Notes: a model not told the origin generated them from the sequence alone. Shown: positions 1 through 10,038, counted from the first letter of the stretch. The stretch: DNA of 64,000 bases from Agarophyton chilense (GCA_030374765.1 JARGXX010000138.1:372001-436000); one strand, 5' to 3'. Program-made: numbers and translations.

Positions 1-190
1 GACGATAGGAACAATATGAACGGGGAAGAAACTTAGGCTATTGTGCTCCGTGCAGGGCGAGGCTGTTTAAATAGGGTTTCGTCATGAGCACGAGACCACG
101 AGTATTCTGTGTGCACAACGATTTGGGCTCAATGTACCATTCACTTGTCACTACGATAACGGATGCCATTGATGACATGTGTCCGCCATT

Positions 191-257
191 GGAGCAGCTT
201 GAAAGAAGCTTGGAAGAAGCTTGGAAGCAGCTTGGAAGCAAATTGGAAGCAGTGTAT
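191..257. repeat. 11-bp degenerate tandem repeat
   Basis: About six copies of an 11-bp unit close to GGAAGCAGCTT follow each other with small changes. The period is not a multiple of three, so it does not look like a protein repeat. No function is visible. Confidence 0.6.
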
Positions 258-721
258 TCTGTTGCAAGTGGTCTTGTGACACTGGACAGACGACAACATT
301 CGTCATTGTGCCAAGCGCAAATGAAAACTGTTTCTCTGTAGATAGCTGTTTGTCGTTCGTTTTTTCTTCCAAACGTGGCCGCGTCGTACAACTGTCATAG
401 TGGACACGTAATGTGTCGTGTACACCACCAACCTCATCTCACGTTGGCACCATCCAACAATAAACCCTCCAAACTCGCTTGCTGGCAGCGCACCTCTTCT
501 TCACCCGACGCTTTTAGAACTTGATAATTGTCGATACCTCAACGGCATTTGGATATCACACTCCAACAATATGATTATCTCACTAGCCCACTACTGGCAT
601 ACCTAACATTGATAAAATGTTGTGGCACCAATGTCACACACGAGTCATGTTGTATCAGCGAGCGTTACAAAAAAAGAATAAATCTCTTCCGTTCAGTTTT
701 GCTATATCAGCGTGGTATTCA

Positions 722-789
722 ATGACCAAGCAGCGTTCCATAAGCGAGATATATCCAAAATCCTCGTGCGTTATCGTGTCACTCTGTTG
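722..789. repeat. 68-bp dispersed repeat, copy A
   Basis: This segment aligns with 42120-42188 by eye over its whole length, with a near-identical core reading CGTGCGTTATCGTGTCACTC. It lies about 390 bp upstream of the nuclease start codon; the other copy lies about 250 bp upstream of the glutamate receptor-like gene. It could be the remnant of a mobile element or a shared upstream control module. Confidence 0.55.
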
Positions 790-1065
790 TGCCACTCCTG
801 CATATGTTACTTTCCGTGCCAACTCTCGTCCTCTGCGTCTGACTCCCTGACTTTTAAGCTACTTTCTCCTCGAAATTCACATGAACCATATACTTACAAT
901 GTCGCGGGTGTTCGCACTTCTAAAGTGTACTCTTTGTCGGCTTCATACTGGTGTATAATCTCTTGTCTTCAAACGTTGTTTTTGTTTCTTACATTAGATG
1001 ACAGCCTTCTTGTTTTCTATTGCTTCTGATTGCTTGATGATGAGGAGCCCTTTTTCTTACGCTCG

Positions 1066-1073
1066 CATAAAAG
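1066..1073 (+). promoter_or_regulatory. TATA-like box of the nuclease gene
   Basis: CATAAAAG lies about 105 bp upstream of the preferred start codon at 1178. Similar TATA-like boxes lie 95-130 bp upstream of bS16m and the PEP-CTERM-like gene, which supports the reading. Inference only. Confidence 0.35.
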
Positions 1074-1177
1074 GCGACCTTTGAACATGTTTTGTCGCCT
1101 TTGCGACCATCAAATCCAATCATCACCGCGCTGCCGAGCTCTTGTCTCATCACCACCGTCTCCTTCATCTCATATCC

Positions 1178-1855
1178 ATGTCTACCCCCTTCTTTCTTTT
1201 CTTCCTCCTCGGCCTCTGTCTTTCAGACACCTCTGCCTTTCACAATGATTCATTTCCGTCACCGATAGCGCCCGATTTTCTTCCCTCTGTGGTCCATCAA
1301 TCCGCTCTAGACAAATGGGTCCAGTCTTTCAAAAACTGTGGCGGTAGTTTAACTATCAAAGGTCATTCTGGAATCAAACCCGCCACCAAGATATCAGCCA
1401 AAATCAAGCCGGCCTGTCGTAAAAATGGCTCTCGCCCATTCGCCAAAGCAATCTACGGGTGGGATGCTTTTAAAAGGTTTGTATATAAAAAGAAGACCGG
1501 TAAAACAGCTCCGAAAGGAAAAGAAGTGCCACAATTGAGGCCCATTCCATGGGCTAGATGCCATATTATCGCCAACCAGTTAGGCGGGAAGGGAAATGTG
1601 TATGCCAATTTGTTCCCCTGTTGGCAGACGAAGTTCAACACACCCGCCATGTCCGATTGCGAAAATGTGGCCGCGAGAGAATTGAAAGCTGGGAATACCG
1701 TGTTATATGACACAACTCTCGAGTACAAGGGCTCTAATTCCTGGCCTGCCTCGATTATAATTGAAGTGGAGAGAATCAACAAGAATAGAAAGAGGTCCAA
1801 GCTTTACAAAGTGAGAATTGAGAATACTGAACAGGCGAAATTGACTAATATTTAG
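1178..1855 (+). CDS. Secreted DNA/RNA non-specific endonuclease-like protein
   Basis: A 225-residue protein beginning with a clear signal peptide (residues 1-20, hydrophobic FFLFFLLGLCL core). An in-frame ATG at 1142 would add 12 residues ahead of the signal peptide, so 1178 is preferred. Residues 126-150 carry the hallmark of the beta-beta-alpha metal nuclease fold in the style of Endonuclease_NS_2: WARCHIIANQLGG followed by NLFPCWQ, with His129 as likely general base and Asn144 as likely metal-site residue. Cys54, Cys80, Cys128, Cys148 and Cys161 could form disulfides, as suits an exported enzyme. It probably cleaves DNA and/or RNA outside the cell, for nutrient scavenging or defence. Single exon and complete. 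Related proteins I recall are largely bacterial secreted nucleases, so lateral gain is possible. Family call fairly sure; substrate unknown. Confidence 0.75.
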   Translation: MSTPFFLFFLLGLCLSDTSAFHNDSFPSPIAPDFLPSVVHQSALDKWVQSFKNCGGSLTIKGHSGIKPATKISAKIKPACRKNGSRPFAKAIYGWDAFKRFVYKKKTGKTAPKGKEVPQLRPIPWARCHIIANQLGGKGNVYANLFPCWQTKFNTPAMSDCENVAARELKAGNTVLYDTTLEYKGSNSWPASIIIEVERINKNRKRSKLYKVRIENTEQAKLTNI

Positions 1856-2074
1856 ATATTGCATTGAATACCACCTGTCCTCGCTGGACAGCCGATACCC
1901 GTCTCACAAATGCCACGTTGGAAATAAGCTGCAGCCGTCTACGAAGCACAAGACGGATGGAAGAGTTGTCTAGAAAGTAGCTCAGACTTCTGGAAATCAT
2001 TTTTTTTCGCTATTTACTCTTTTGGGAAATAACGAAAATGGACCGATATTAAACGCTTTAGAAACCGCTATTAC

Positions 2075-2286
2075 TGTGAATATTGTGAGTTCGGTTACAG
2101 TCCGAATTATTTGCGCACAAGATATTTGAACAAGGTTCAAATATAGGGAACCGTTCTAAAGCTGGGAAGGTAGAACTACCTAAACTAAAAGTAGCGCACG
2201 AGCTAGAGTTCGTAGAGTTCTACAGCGGGAGGGACCGAGAAAGGGACAAAGCAGACCAAGACCAGATGCAAATCTTAACATTCTTA
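2075..2286 (+). repeat. Copia-1 5' LTR
   Basis: 212 bp, starting TGTGAATATTG and ending ACATTCTTA. It matches 22350-22561 with scattered differences and is preceded by the target duplication ATTAC. Confidence 0.9.
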
Positions 2287-2300
2287 GTTATGGACCCCGG
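2287..2300 (+). promoter_or_regulatory. Copia-1 primer-binding site with Gag AUG
   Basis: GTTATGGACCCCGG follows the LTR directly. It is a diverged form of the complement of the initiator tRNA-Met anticodon arm seen intact in Copia-2 and in Drosophila copia. The ATG at 2290 is the first Gag codon. Confidence 0.7.
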
Positions 2301-3196
2301 AAGCTCATCATCAGATATGCCATCACTGCCGCGTTTCTCAAGGGATATACGCAGTGTGCCATGGACCGAGGGTGAAGGGAATCAGGAGCAGTATGCAACT
2401 GCAGTGCCACAGTGAACGGATTTCCATAACCTACTGCCCGATTCAAACAACAACAACATCCCTCAGAAGTTTAGAGAGATTGTGTTGCAGTCACAGCTCT
2501 TTGATAGAGTCCGCGATCTATGTTGATCGATTTCGGAGGATTTCATCAAATCGAAGAAAGGAGTCTCTGCCATTGTGAATTTCATCCACAAACAAGATCC
2601 CTTTGCAGCAGTTATAGACGTTTATTAAGATCTGCCGAAAATGATGACTATAAAGCGTCATCAGAACGAGTCATTGAGGAACTTCGAGTCCAGGTTTCAG
2701 GCTCAAATATCAAGGTTGCTTTCACACGGAACAGAAACGCAGTTGTCGGATTCGTTGGTTTTTTTCATTCTCCTGGCTAACTCAAACGTGGAGAACAATG
2801 AAAGATTGTCTGTCTTGGCGAAGTGGTTGGGGGAAATGTTACCCAGCACTGAGACATACTGCACATGAATACAAATGTGTTGCAGCTTCCATGTGATAGT
2901 AGCGGTGTCTCACAGGGTACGATATCTCTAGTCGACCATGATTTCCACAGCTACATCCGCGATGGAGCGTTAACATTTCGAGCACAGCCGATGAATGATC
3001 AGAGTGTAGGGAAATTGTACTGCTCTATGGCCTACGTTTCTGATTCTGACGTCCCTCGACCTTGTAATGAACTCAGAAAGATAGTTGACAAGGTCTACAA
3101 ACATGTTTGTGGACATTCTACGTATTCAAACATCAGAGTTTTGCTGGAACGAAATGATATATGGAGCGATGAAGTTGACAAGAACCTTGCTCGTAC
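2290..3196 (+). pseudogene. Copia-1 Gag and integrase N-terminal remnants
   Basis: The opening residues align with Copia-2 Gag (PWTEGEGNQEQY against PWTDGKGDQEEY). From about 2865 the sequence jumps to the integrase zinc-binding region, with HVCGH preserved. Fossil; broken. Confidence 0.75.
3192..3196. repeat. Copia-2 target-site duplication
   Basis: CGTAC here and again at 8277-8281, a perfect 5-bp duplication inside the Copia-1 integrase region. Confidence 0.9.
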
Positions 3197-3464
3197 TGAA
3201 AGAGTTATGGACACTCTACTGTTCAGTGTCGACCTTGTCGAAGAGGTAGAGCGTGCAAATTGCTAGAGTGTAGTCGTTGTACACTATCGGTGTGAGTACC
3301 GTGGTTTACAATTCATAATCATGAAGGTCTAAATACACAAAGTCATAACATATAAACGGCCGTAATTAACAACGAACATATTCATCAAACTGAATCAAAG
3401 ATACAAATTCAAATACCAAGCGGGCGCATCCAAAAGCAACCAACCAGAACCGAATAGTTCTATA
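3197..3464 (-). repeat. Copia-2 3' LTR
   Basis: 268 bp, matching 8009-8276 with no difference seen. In element orientation it starts TATAGAAC and ends CTTTCA, an unusual TA...CA rather than TG...CA ending. Confidence 0.92.
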
Positions 3465-3477
3465 CTCCTCCCTTTTC
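3465..3477 (-). promoter_or_regulatory. Copia-2 polypurine tract
   Basis: On the minus strand GAAAAGGGAGGAG abuts the 3' LTR and overlaps the end of the Gag-Pol frame. This is the expected plus-strand priming site. Confidence 0.8.
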
Positions 3478-6400
3478 ACCCAAAGTTTTTCTCAGAGTGT
3501 TTTGTCTCCGAGATCTTGTCAAAGTCGAAACAAAGTTTTCCAGTAAACAAAGTTAACTGAAGTGCATCAGTCAGCGCGCTGTCCTTCTTCGTCAGAGGAT
3601 CAGCCAGATTAGAATGTCCAGGAACCCAAGAGATCTTATCCACAGCACCAGTCTGAAATTCGTAGCGAACACATGCAACATCACCGCGGATAGACTTGTC
3701 GATGGAATTCTTTTGTGTGGATAGTGAAGTAAAGAGATCTTTGGAGTCAACAGCCAAACGCAACTTGATTTCCTTCCCAAGTAGCTCGGTGTAGGCGTTA
3801 GAAATAGTCTTACCTTCATCAATGCCCTCAGAAGCGGCGAGGATTTCCGCAGCTGGAACACTCTTAACAGGACGCTTCGATTTGTGGGACATCCACGAGA
3901 TGGCATGGTAGATGGACTGATTCTTCATTTCACCAACCAACAAACCAGTGAGCACACCAAGTTGTCCGCATTCGTCCGTCCTGGAAGCATCAGAAAAAAC
4001 CAACACGCTCAGTTCGTGCTGTCTATTATCCGTCGGTATCGGATAAGCAATGGTTGTCCCAAGCTTCTTAAGCTTACGAACAATATTTATCTGTTCAACC
4101 AAATGACAAACCTTAAGTTCCGGTGCTTTCTGCTGCAAGTAGCTTGCATAGAATGAGCAGAATGGTGAAGCTGCAGTCCCAATCCAACCAAGCGAGCTGT
4201 TGGTTGAGGCAAACACGGATTTCTCGATCTTGTTCAGAGATTGATCGAACTGCTTGCGACGTTGCCTAGTGAATGGATATTCTACGACTGCATCCAACTT
4301 GTCATCTGCATCCGTCTCAATTGTCATGTCACCATTTTGCACCGTGTTGATACCAAAGAACCGAAGCTTTCCTGGACCCTTCATGACATCGCCAAACTTG
4401 AAACGCTTGTCGAACTCTTTCATGAAATGATTCACCCGATCTCCTTTTCCGGCAGCTTTCAGGTCATCAACAATTTTTGCCACAATTAACACCAATTTTC
4501 CGTTTTCTTTCTGAAAGAACAGCTGTGGCACATGCACTGATTGCGTGAGTCCAATGTCAAACATAACTTGATCAGACTGACTCTGCCATTTGGCATTTGC
4601 ATTGACGAGGCCATACGCAGCTGTGAGTAGTAACCAAAGATGAGTAGCCTTCATGTGACTTTCCTTCGGAGGGCGAACATATACATCCCTCTGAGCCTCC
4701 CCGGTCTGCAGGAATGCCGCTTTTACGTCAGCTCTATAGATGTTCCATTCGTATAGAGACGCAATTGACTCAAGGATACGTAGTCCTGTGGGCGGGCACG
4801 TTGTGCAATCTTTGCTCAAGGCATTCTTCAAGTCATCTTCATTACCATGTGGTGCTATGCGAGCTTTCAGCTTAAGCGAGCCATCATCATTGGTCTTAAC
4901 CTTGTACAATGTGTGGCTGTTAATGATGTTGGCGTTAGGCGGGACTTGATTATGCGAAACAGGGCGCACAGTCTTGAGAAAAGTCTCCTCCTCCTTCTTG
5001 TAGGCGTTCACCAAGGGAAATTGGTCAAAACCCTGGGCATGATGTCTAAGGAACGGCTTGTTCCCAAAGTGATCAAGCATCGATGAGAGAACAGAAGTCT
5101 CAGTGCTTGTTACCTGTAGCTCAGGTTGCGTAGAACTAGAACTGGCCGCGAATGTCTCATTGTTGAACTTCCATACTTCGTTCGAAATATCCAAAGTTTC
5201 AGTGTCTCCGTCATCATAGTGAATGTTCAAACGTCCATCTTCCTCCTCAGAGTGAACAGTACCCGGATAGAACTGATCTTCGAGAGGCCAGAACACTGAG
5301 ATGTTGTCACCGACAGATGGTTCAACGTTTGCAGACTCAGTGGAAAAATCATCATCAACAGGTTTGATGTCTTCAGACGACGACACTGGAGTATCAGAGC
5401 CAGTTGCAGCATGTCCGGTGAGGTCAAATGAACTCTCCTCATTCGACTCATCAATAGAGTCGATACCTTCTTGCACTAGTTGTGCAAAGCTCTCTTGAGG
5501 TAGGGCTTTACGGGTGTCCTCGAAAGCAACTGTAACTTGTTTGCCTTTGCGTCCAGGTACAGTCACTGAGCGAGCACTGCGGTCAACGGAGAGAATTGGC
5601 TTGGCAATAGACCATTTTCCTCTCTTCTCGTGGTCTTTCTTATGATATACTTCGACCATGTCGCTGACAGCGATAGGTGGTTCAGAGACCGCCTTCGAGC
5701 GCAAGATGAGCGCTAGCTTCCTGCGAGCGTGAAGTTGATCGCGAGCAGTGCGAACATCATCGGGTACAGTCGTATCAGTGGGCTTTGCCACAACGGGACA
5801 TGTAAACCCTTTGGCCAGTTCGAATGCAGACATTGTGTCATTCCCGTACAAGTCATTCGAAATGGAGACAGACTTGTATGCTCCAAGCATAGGATCAAAG
5901 TCCTGTCCAGCAGCTTCTTTCAAGCGGAGAAAGACACTGCGTATGATATTGTGCTTCGACTCGATGGCATTCTTAGAGTGCCTGCCAGGAGGCACTGGCT
6001 GAACTGGAATCCCAAGGTTGTCGATGTAGTCTTTAAACACACCGACTTGAAAGGCTTTGTCTGCCCGAATAGACTCAGGATACCAGAACTGGGAAACCCA
6101 AGCTGCTTCGAATCCAACAATAGCTTCTTTGAGGTTTGTCGATGACACCGCATGAACACATGAGTACCTCGTGATTAGATCCATTAGATGCATAAGCAAT
6201 ATTTCATCCAAGTGCAAGTGGTCAACGCACAGAACCTCGTTGAAATTCTTGGATAGTGAGCTGATAGATACCTTGCGGCTCGGTTGCGGAACTGCTGTTG
6301 AACGACAAGCAGAACAACGATTGACCATTTGTGTAACATAAGATGCAACCGTGTCATTCCAAAATCCGTTTCTTTCTAGAAGAAGCTTGTAGTCGGTAAG

Positions 6401-8005
6401 GCTAGCATGTCCGCACACATGCTTGTGTACCTTGTCAATGATTCTCTTTACCTCAGGCCATGGTTTCGAATTGACAGTTACAGCTGAAAGGCATGAAAGC
6501 ACAGAGCTCTTACTGCAGTTACCAGTAAAGCGATTGAGCTCGACGTAGCTCAAAAAATCACGGTTGACGAGAGAAATAGATTCCCTTGTACCATTTGCAA
6601 GAAAGACCAGAGCATTTATTCCGATGTGCTCAATGTTGGCCTTGCTGGTCACATTCCTTCCTATGACCCACTGAGATGAACCGTCTAATACCAAATGCTT
6701 GATTTCGATCAGAGACCCTTGGTCTGATCTGGATGTCAAAACAATGGAGCCTAAAATGCGGCGTGCTGGACTAGCATGATCTCCTGTCCCATACTGCCAA
6801 TGGGTGTGTCCATTGAGCGTGTCGGGAATGGGCCCTAAGGTGGGGTTTGTTGGCATTCCAAGATGTTCACCCAACAGGCCAAGTTCAACTGAGCCAATTC
6901 CAGCATATGGCGCTCCATCATCAAGAAGAGGTCCTAGTTCAACAGTTGGCATATTTGTAGTAGCAGAGGAACTGCAGAGACGGTTTGTGGTCACACTATA
7001 ATGTGGAGCGGCTGGAGATGTTGCCGTGCTAGACGTAACAAGCTTTAGAGTCGTTGCCATATTGAATCGAACCGTCTTTGTATGCGATTTGTCATCTGTG
7101 TCACGTCTTGAGCTTTCGTGATACCTAGATCGCGAGGACCTCAAGCCATTGGCTCCTGATCTTTGGGGTCTGTCAAAAGACTTGCAATGTGAGGGAAGTG
7201 ATCCATCAGCATTGTGGTTGCGTTTCCAATGTCCGTACTTACCGCACAGATCACATGGATACTTCATTGTAGGAGATTGTCCCTTTTGATTGAACCGGTG
7301 TCGCTCATGACGAGTTGTACCACCAGAGCTGGCCGATAAGGTTCCATACTCTTGCGCTGGATGCGAAGTCTTGTCGCATTGCTTGATTACAGAGGCTACA
7401 GACTGATACGTGATGGCACTTAAAAACTGTTCGTTAGAAGACTGTAAATTTAGGTTTTCGTCCGACGGTGCAGCACCAGCCATGACAGACACACGCTGAG
7501 AGTCATCAATTGCAGAATTAGACAGTAGCATCAAAGCTGCAATACATTCCGGTAGTTTAGTTGTCGTGGAAATAGAGTTGAATCTTGCAACCTGTGCAGA
7601 AAAACGAGACTCAAAATTCTTCATGGTCTCGGTATTACCACGTCTTGTATTCCAGAGTTGGTTAAAGTCACGATACGCCTCACTCACCACAGAAAGAGCG
7701 TCTTTCTGATAAATTTTGCCAACTATAACATTGACGGCACCTTCAGTAACCAACTCAGCCTCTGAAATTCCGGAGCAGAGGTCTTTAGCACGCCCGTACA
7801 GCTGGGACTTAAGACAAATTGCTTGCAGAGTAGCTGGGATCTTGTGACTGTTTGAGGCGGGCAGTGCGTTGTGAAATGTCTGCCAAAGATTGACAGCATC
7901 ACGATATTCTTCTTGATCACCTTTGCCATCTGTCCATGGCGGGGACTTGGCATCCCAGGAGAACTTAGGCCTGGAAGGCAAATTGGAATTGGGCGCTGGG
8001 CCCAT
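3476..8005 (-). CDS. Copia-2 Gag-Pol polyprotein
   Basis: A single frame of about 1,509 residues. Rough domain order: Gag (1-240); a zinc knuckle near 250 (CDLCGKYGHW); an aspartic protease with a DGS active-site loop near 438; integrase with an HHCC zinc finger (HVCGH near 530, CSAC near 565) and its DDE core from about 597; reverse transcriptase with KAAFLQTG near 1097 and IVDD near 1178; RNase H from about 1335. The order protease-integrase-RT-RNase H is diagnostic of Ty1/copia. The ATG at 8005 is chosen because it lies in the primer-binding site and aligns with the Gag starts of Copia-1 and Copia-3; the frame opens slightly further upstream in the LTR without an ATG. Gag and Pol share one frame with no visible shift site, so the Gag to Pol ratio must be set in another way. 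Confidence 0.93.
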   Translation of the reverse strand: MGPAPNSNLPSRPKFSWDAKSPPWTDGKGDQEEYRDAVNLWQTFHNALPASNSHKIPATLQAICLKSQLYGRAKDLCSGISEAELVTEGAVNVIVGKIYQKDALSVVSEAYRDFNQLWNTRRGNTETMKNFESRFSAQVARFNSISTTTKLPECIAALMLLSNSAIDDSQRVSVMAGAAPSDENLNLQSSNEQFLSAITYQSVASVIKQCDKTSHPAQEYGTLSASSGGTTRHERHRFNQKGQSPTMKYPCDLCGKYGHWKRNHNADGSLPSHCKSFDRPQRSGANGLRSSRSRYHESSRRDTDDKSHTKTVRFNMATTLKLVTSSTATSPAAPHYSVTTNRLCSSSATTNMPTVELGPLLDDGAPYAGIGSVELGLLGEHLGMPTNPTLGPIPDTLNGHTHWQYGTGDHASPARRILGSIVLTSRSDQGSLIEIKHLVLDGSSQWVIGRNVTSKANIEHIGINALVFLANGTRESISLVNRDFLSYVELNRFTGNCSKSSVLSCLSAVTVNSKPWPEVKRIIDKVHKHVCGHASLTDYKLLLERNGFWNDTVASYVTQMVNRCSACRSTAVPQPSRKVSISSLSKNFNEVLCVDHLHLDEILLMHLMDLITRYSCVHAVSSTNLKEAIVGFEAAWVSQFWYPESIRADKAFQVGVFKDYIDNLGIPVQPVPPGRHSKNAIESKHNIIRSVFLRLKEAAGQDFDPMLGAYKSVSISNDLYGNDTMSAFELAKGFTCPVVAKPTDTTVPDDVRTARDQLHARRKLALILRSKAVSEPPIAVSDMVEVYHKKDHEKRGKWSIAKPILSVDRSARSVTVPGRKGKQVTVAFEDTRKALPQESFAQLVQEGIDSIDESNEESSFDLTGHAATGSDTPVSSSEDIKPVDDDFSTESANVEPSVGDNISVFWPLEDQFYPGTVHSEEEDGRLNIHYDDGDTETLDISNEVWKFNNETFAASSSSTQPELQVTSTETSVLSSMLDHFGNKPFLRHHAQGFDQFPLVNAYKKEEETFLKTVRPVSHNQVPPNANIINSHTLYKVKTNDDGSLKLKARIAPHGNEDDLKNALSKDCTTCPPTGLRILESIASLYEWNIYRADVKAAFLQTGEAQRDVYVRPPKESHMKATHLWLLLTAAYGLVNANAKWQSQSDQVMFDIGLTQSVHVPQLFFQKENGKLVLIVAKIVDDLKAAGKGDRVNHFMKEFDKRFKFGDVMKGPGKLRFFGINTVQNGDMTIETDADDKLDAVVEYPFTRQRRKQFDQSLNKIEKSVFASTNSSLGWIGTAASPFCSFYASYLQQKAPELKVCHLVEQINIVRKLKKLGTTIAYPIPTDNRQHELSVLVFSDASRTDECGQLGVLTGLLVGEMKNQSIYHAISWMSHKSKRPVKSVPAAEILAASEGIDEGKTISNAYTELLGKEIKLRLAVDSKDLFTSLSTQKNSIDKSIRGDVACVRYEFQTGAVDKISWVPGHSNLADPLTKKDSALTDALQLTLFTGKLCFDFDKISETKHSEKNFG

Positions 8006-8008
8006 AAC
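7990..8008 (-). promoter_or_regulatory. Copia-2 primer-binding site overlapping the Gag start codon
   Basis: In element orientation GTTATGGGCCCAGC follows the 5' LTR. This matches, base for base over 14 positions, the complement of the anticodon arm of eukaryotic initiator tRNA-Met, as used by Drosophila copia. The ATG within it is the first codon of Gag-Pol. Confidence 0.88.
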
Positions 8009-8276
8009 TGAAAGAGTTATGGACACTCTACTGTTCAGTGTCGACCTTGTCGAAGAGGTAGAGCGTGCAAATTGCTAGAGTGTAGTCGTTGTACACTATC
8101 GGTGTGAGTACCGTGGTTTACAATTCATAATCATGAAGGTCTAAATACACAAAGTCATAACATATAAACGGCCGTAATTAACAACGAACATATTCATCAA
8201 ACTGAATCAAAGATACAAATTCAAATACCAAGCGGGCGCATCCAAAAGCAACCAACCAGAACCGAATAGTTCTATA
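8009..8276 (-). repeat. Copia-2 5' LTR
   Basis: 268 bp, apparently identical to 3197-3464, followed by the target duplication CGTAC at 8277-8281. It should contain the element's promoter. Confidence 0.92.
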
Positions 8277-8283
8277 CGTACAC

Positions 8284-9151
8284 TCGAAGAATGCATTCAT
8301 TTTAAGACTACAGCCTTGCCTCATCCTGCGAGGAAGGTCTCCCTCAATTCCATGTCGCGTTCTTTCAACAACGTGGTCTGTGTAGACCACATGTTTCTGG
8401 ACGAAAAGTGTGTGTTCCATGTGATGAAATCCACTGCACGCTACTCTGCGGGAACGACCGTAGTAGATATGTCTATGAAAAACGCCATCTGCGCGTTTGA
8501 GTCCCATTGGATATCCCCTTTTTGGGACCCGAAGTCTGTCCTCCTCGATCCTGCGTTCAACAATTCGATATTTTTTGTATATCTCGGTCGCCATGGCATT
8601 GAAGCACGACCACTGCCTCCGAGAAGACACAACAAGAATGTGCTTGAGTCCAAGCACCGAATTATTAGAGAAAAATTTCTCCGTCTCAAGGCTGCGTGGA
8701 ACGACGAAGATGACGCCCAGGTACCTCTTTTGTTCCATAAGTCGCTGCGCATATCGAATGATCTCTGCAACAGTGATGTTCTCTCGGTCCAAGAACTGGC
8801 CAAAAGCTACAATCGCCCTGTTCTGAGTGGAGCCATATACCCTCTGAGATACCCCCGACCTTATCAAAGCGCATGAAAGCTTGCTATCGAAGCGCAAATT
8901 GACCCTCATATTGCGCTTGAAGGCGACGAGAGATGTTCCTATCAGTGTAGGGGAAAATATTCAGGTCTTCATTAAGTATTCGAATGAGAAACGAAGGAAG
9001 TGGACCGGGGCTAAGCCTGTTATCACATACGACCATGAAAATCGAACGGTGACAGTTCCTAGTGCCAATGGTAGAACTATATCGGCAGCGATAAAAGATG
9101 TACGCCCCGCTGTGGGTCAGGACGAGCTAGCCTCGCTGTGCAGTATGAAAT
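8284..9151 (+). pseudogene. Copia-1 integrase core and C-terminal region
   Basis: The reading resumes here after Copia-2. Recognisable blocks are the integrase core (NNVVCVDHMFLDE, ESKHRIIREKFLRLK) and the C-terminal region (KRRKWTGAKPVITYD), both aligning with Copia-2. Gypsy-1 interrupts it at 9152. Fossil; broken. Confidence 0.8.
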
Positions 9152-10038
9152 TGAAGGACAATGCCCTTCAAGGGGGGTTTCTTCGCACGAATTAGAAGTT
9201 TCGCTCGCTCGAGGAATAGCTTGGGCTATGACAAACTATACTGCTATGGCGTGCCGACGGCCGGTTAGGACCGGAAGGGCACACTGGTGGAGCACGTGGA
9301 CTGCACGGATGCCAACGCTCGAGTACGAGGCGTGCCACACGTGGCCCGGACTGCACCAAATGGTTAGTATTATTTAGTAATTTTTAGTATTTATTTAGCT
9401 ACGCTATCGCTATTTAGTGTCTATTTTTCGGGCGCGCGCTTACTGTCAGGGGCCGCGCGCTACACTACATAGGAGGTTGAGCACTGCTCCCCAGTAAACA
9501 CCCTCTTGGGATCCCAAGGAGGGAGTCTTGGCTCTGAACTTTTCGCCTTTGGCGCGTCTTCACCGCATACCGCGTGAGCGCCCGTTGCACGTTTGTTCAT
9601 CCTTTCCTATGTCGACCAGAGTGCTACCACCACTGTGGGTTCATATTTAATCGCCGACACTTGTCGTAGTCTCGCCTCTGTATAGGGTTTCGCCCCCGTT
9701 TTCCTCTTGTTCTCCTTTTTGCCTCTCGTGAGTGGCCGCACCACTCACCCCGCTCGTCCACCTCATACGAGTGTTTCCTCGCTCCTTTTCCGACAATCTC
9801 CGTGGTACCGCTTCGCTTAGGACTGGTCACACCCCGGACTGTGCCGTGCTCACCTAAACACTCTAGGTATATCCCGCCGGATTGGCCTCGGTCTTACACC
9901 CGACTCCGTCGTGCCTTTCCAGAGTGGCTCTGTTTCTGTGCTCTGCTGGGACGCGTCTCCTCCGCCTGAGGCGTGTCTCTCAAGAGAGGAAGATCCCGAA
10001 CATCTTCGTGGTATCTACGCTCCAAGCGTTGTCCTACA
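9152..10038 (+). repeat. Gypsy-1 5' LTR
   Basis: 887 bp, beginning TGAAGGACAATGCCC and ending GTTGTCCTACA. An AT-rich patch of repeated TTTAGTA motifs lies near 9360-9420. A TGG at 10042 just inside could begin the tRNA primer-binding site; I cannot assign the tRNA. Confidence 0.92.

Larger units (their letters stand above)
1..1064. other. Upstream intergenic DNA, no recognised gene
   Basis: About 1 kb without a recognisable gene. A short open frame at 84-341 (+) contains Leu/Glu-rich residues, but these come from a short tandem repeat and the frame matches no family I know. The stretch holds an 11-bp tandem repeat and a dispersed repeat shared with 42120-42188, both listed separately. It probably serves as the 5' flank of the nuclease gene at 1178. 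Confidence 0.4.
3197..8276 (-). mobile_element. Copia-2: whole-looking, young Ty1/copia element
   Basis: A 5,080-bp element on the minus strand nested in Copia-1. Both 268-bp LTRs look identical by eye, the target duplication CGTAC is perfect, a primer-binding site and a polypurine tract adjoin the LTRs, and one uninterrupted Gag-Pol frame fills the interior. It therefore looks whole and recent, the youngest insertion in this nest. The primer-binding site, complementary to an internal half of initiator tRNA-Met, is the type known from Drosophila copia. The GalEa-type copia branch reported from red algae and crustaceans is a plausible home, to be settled by an RT tree. Confidence 0.93.

Noticed and set aside
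1453-1800. Minus-strand frame opposite the nuclease
   Set aside because: Shadow of a gene with clear motifs on the plus strand.
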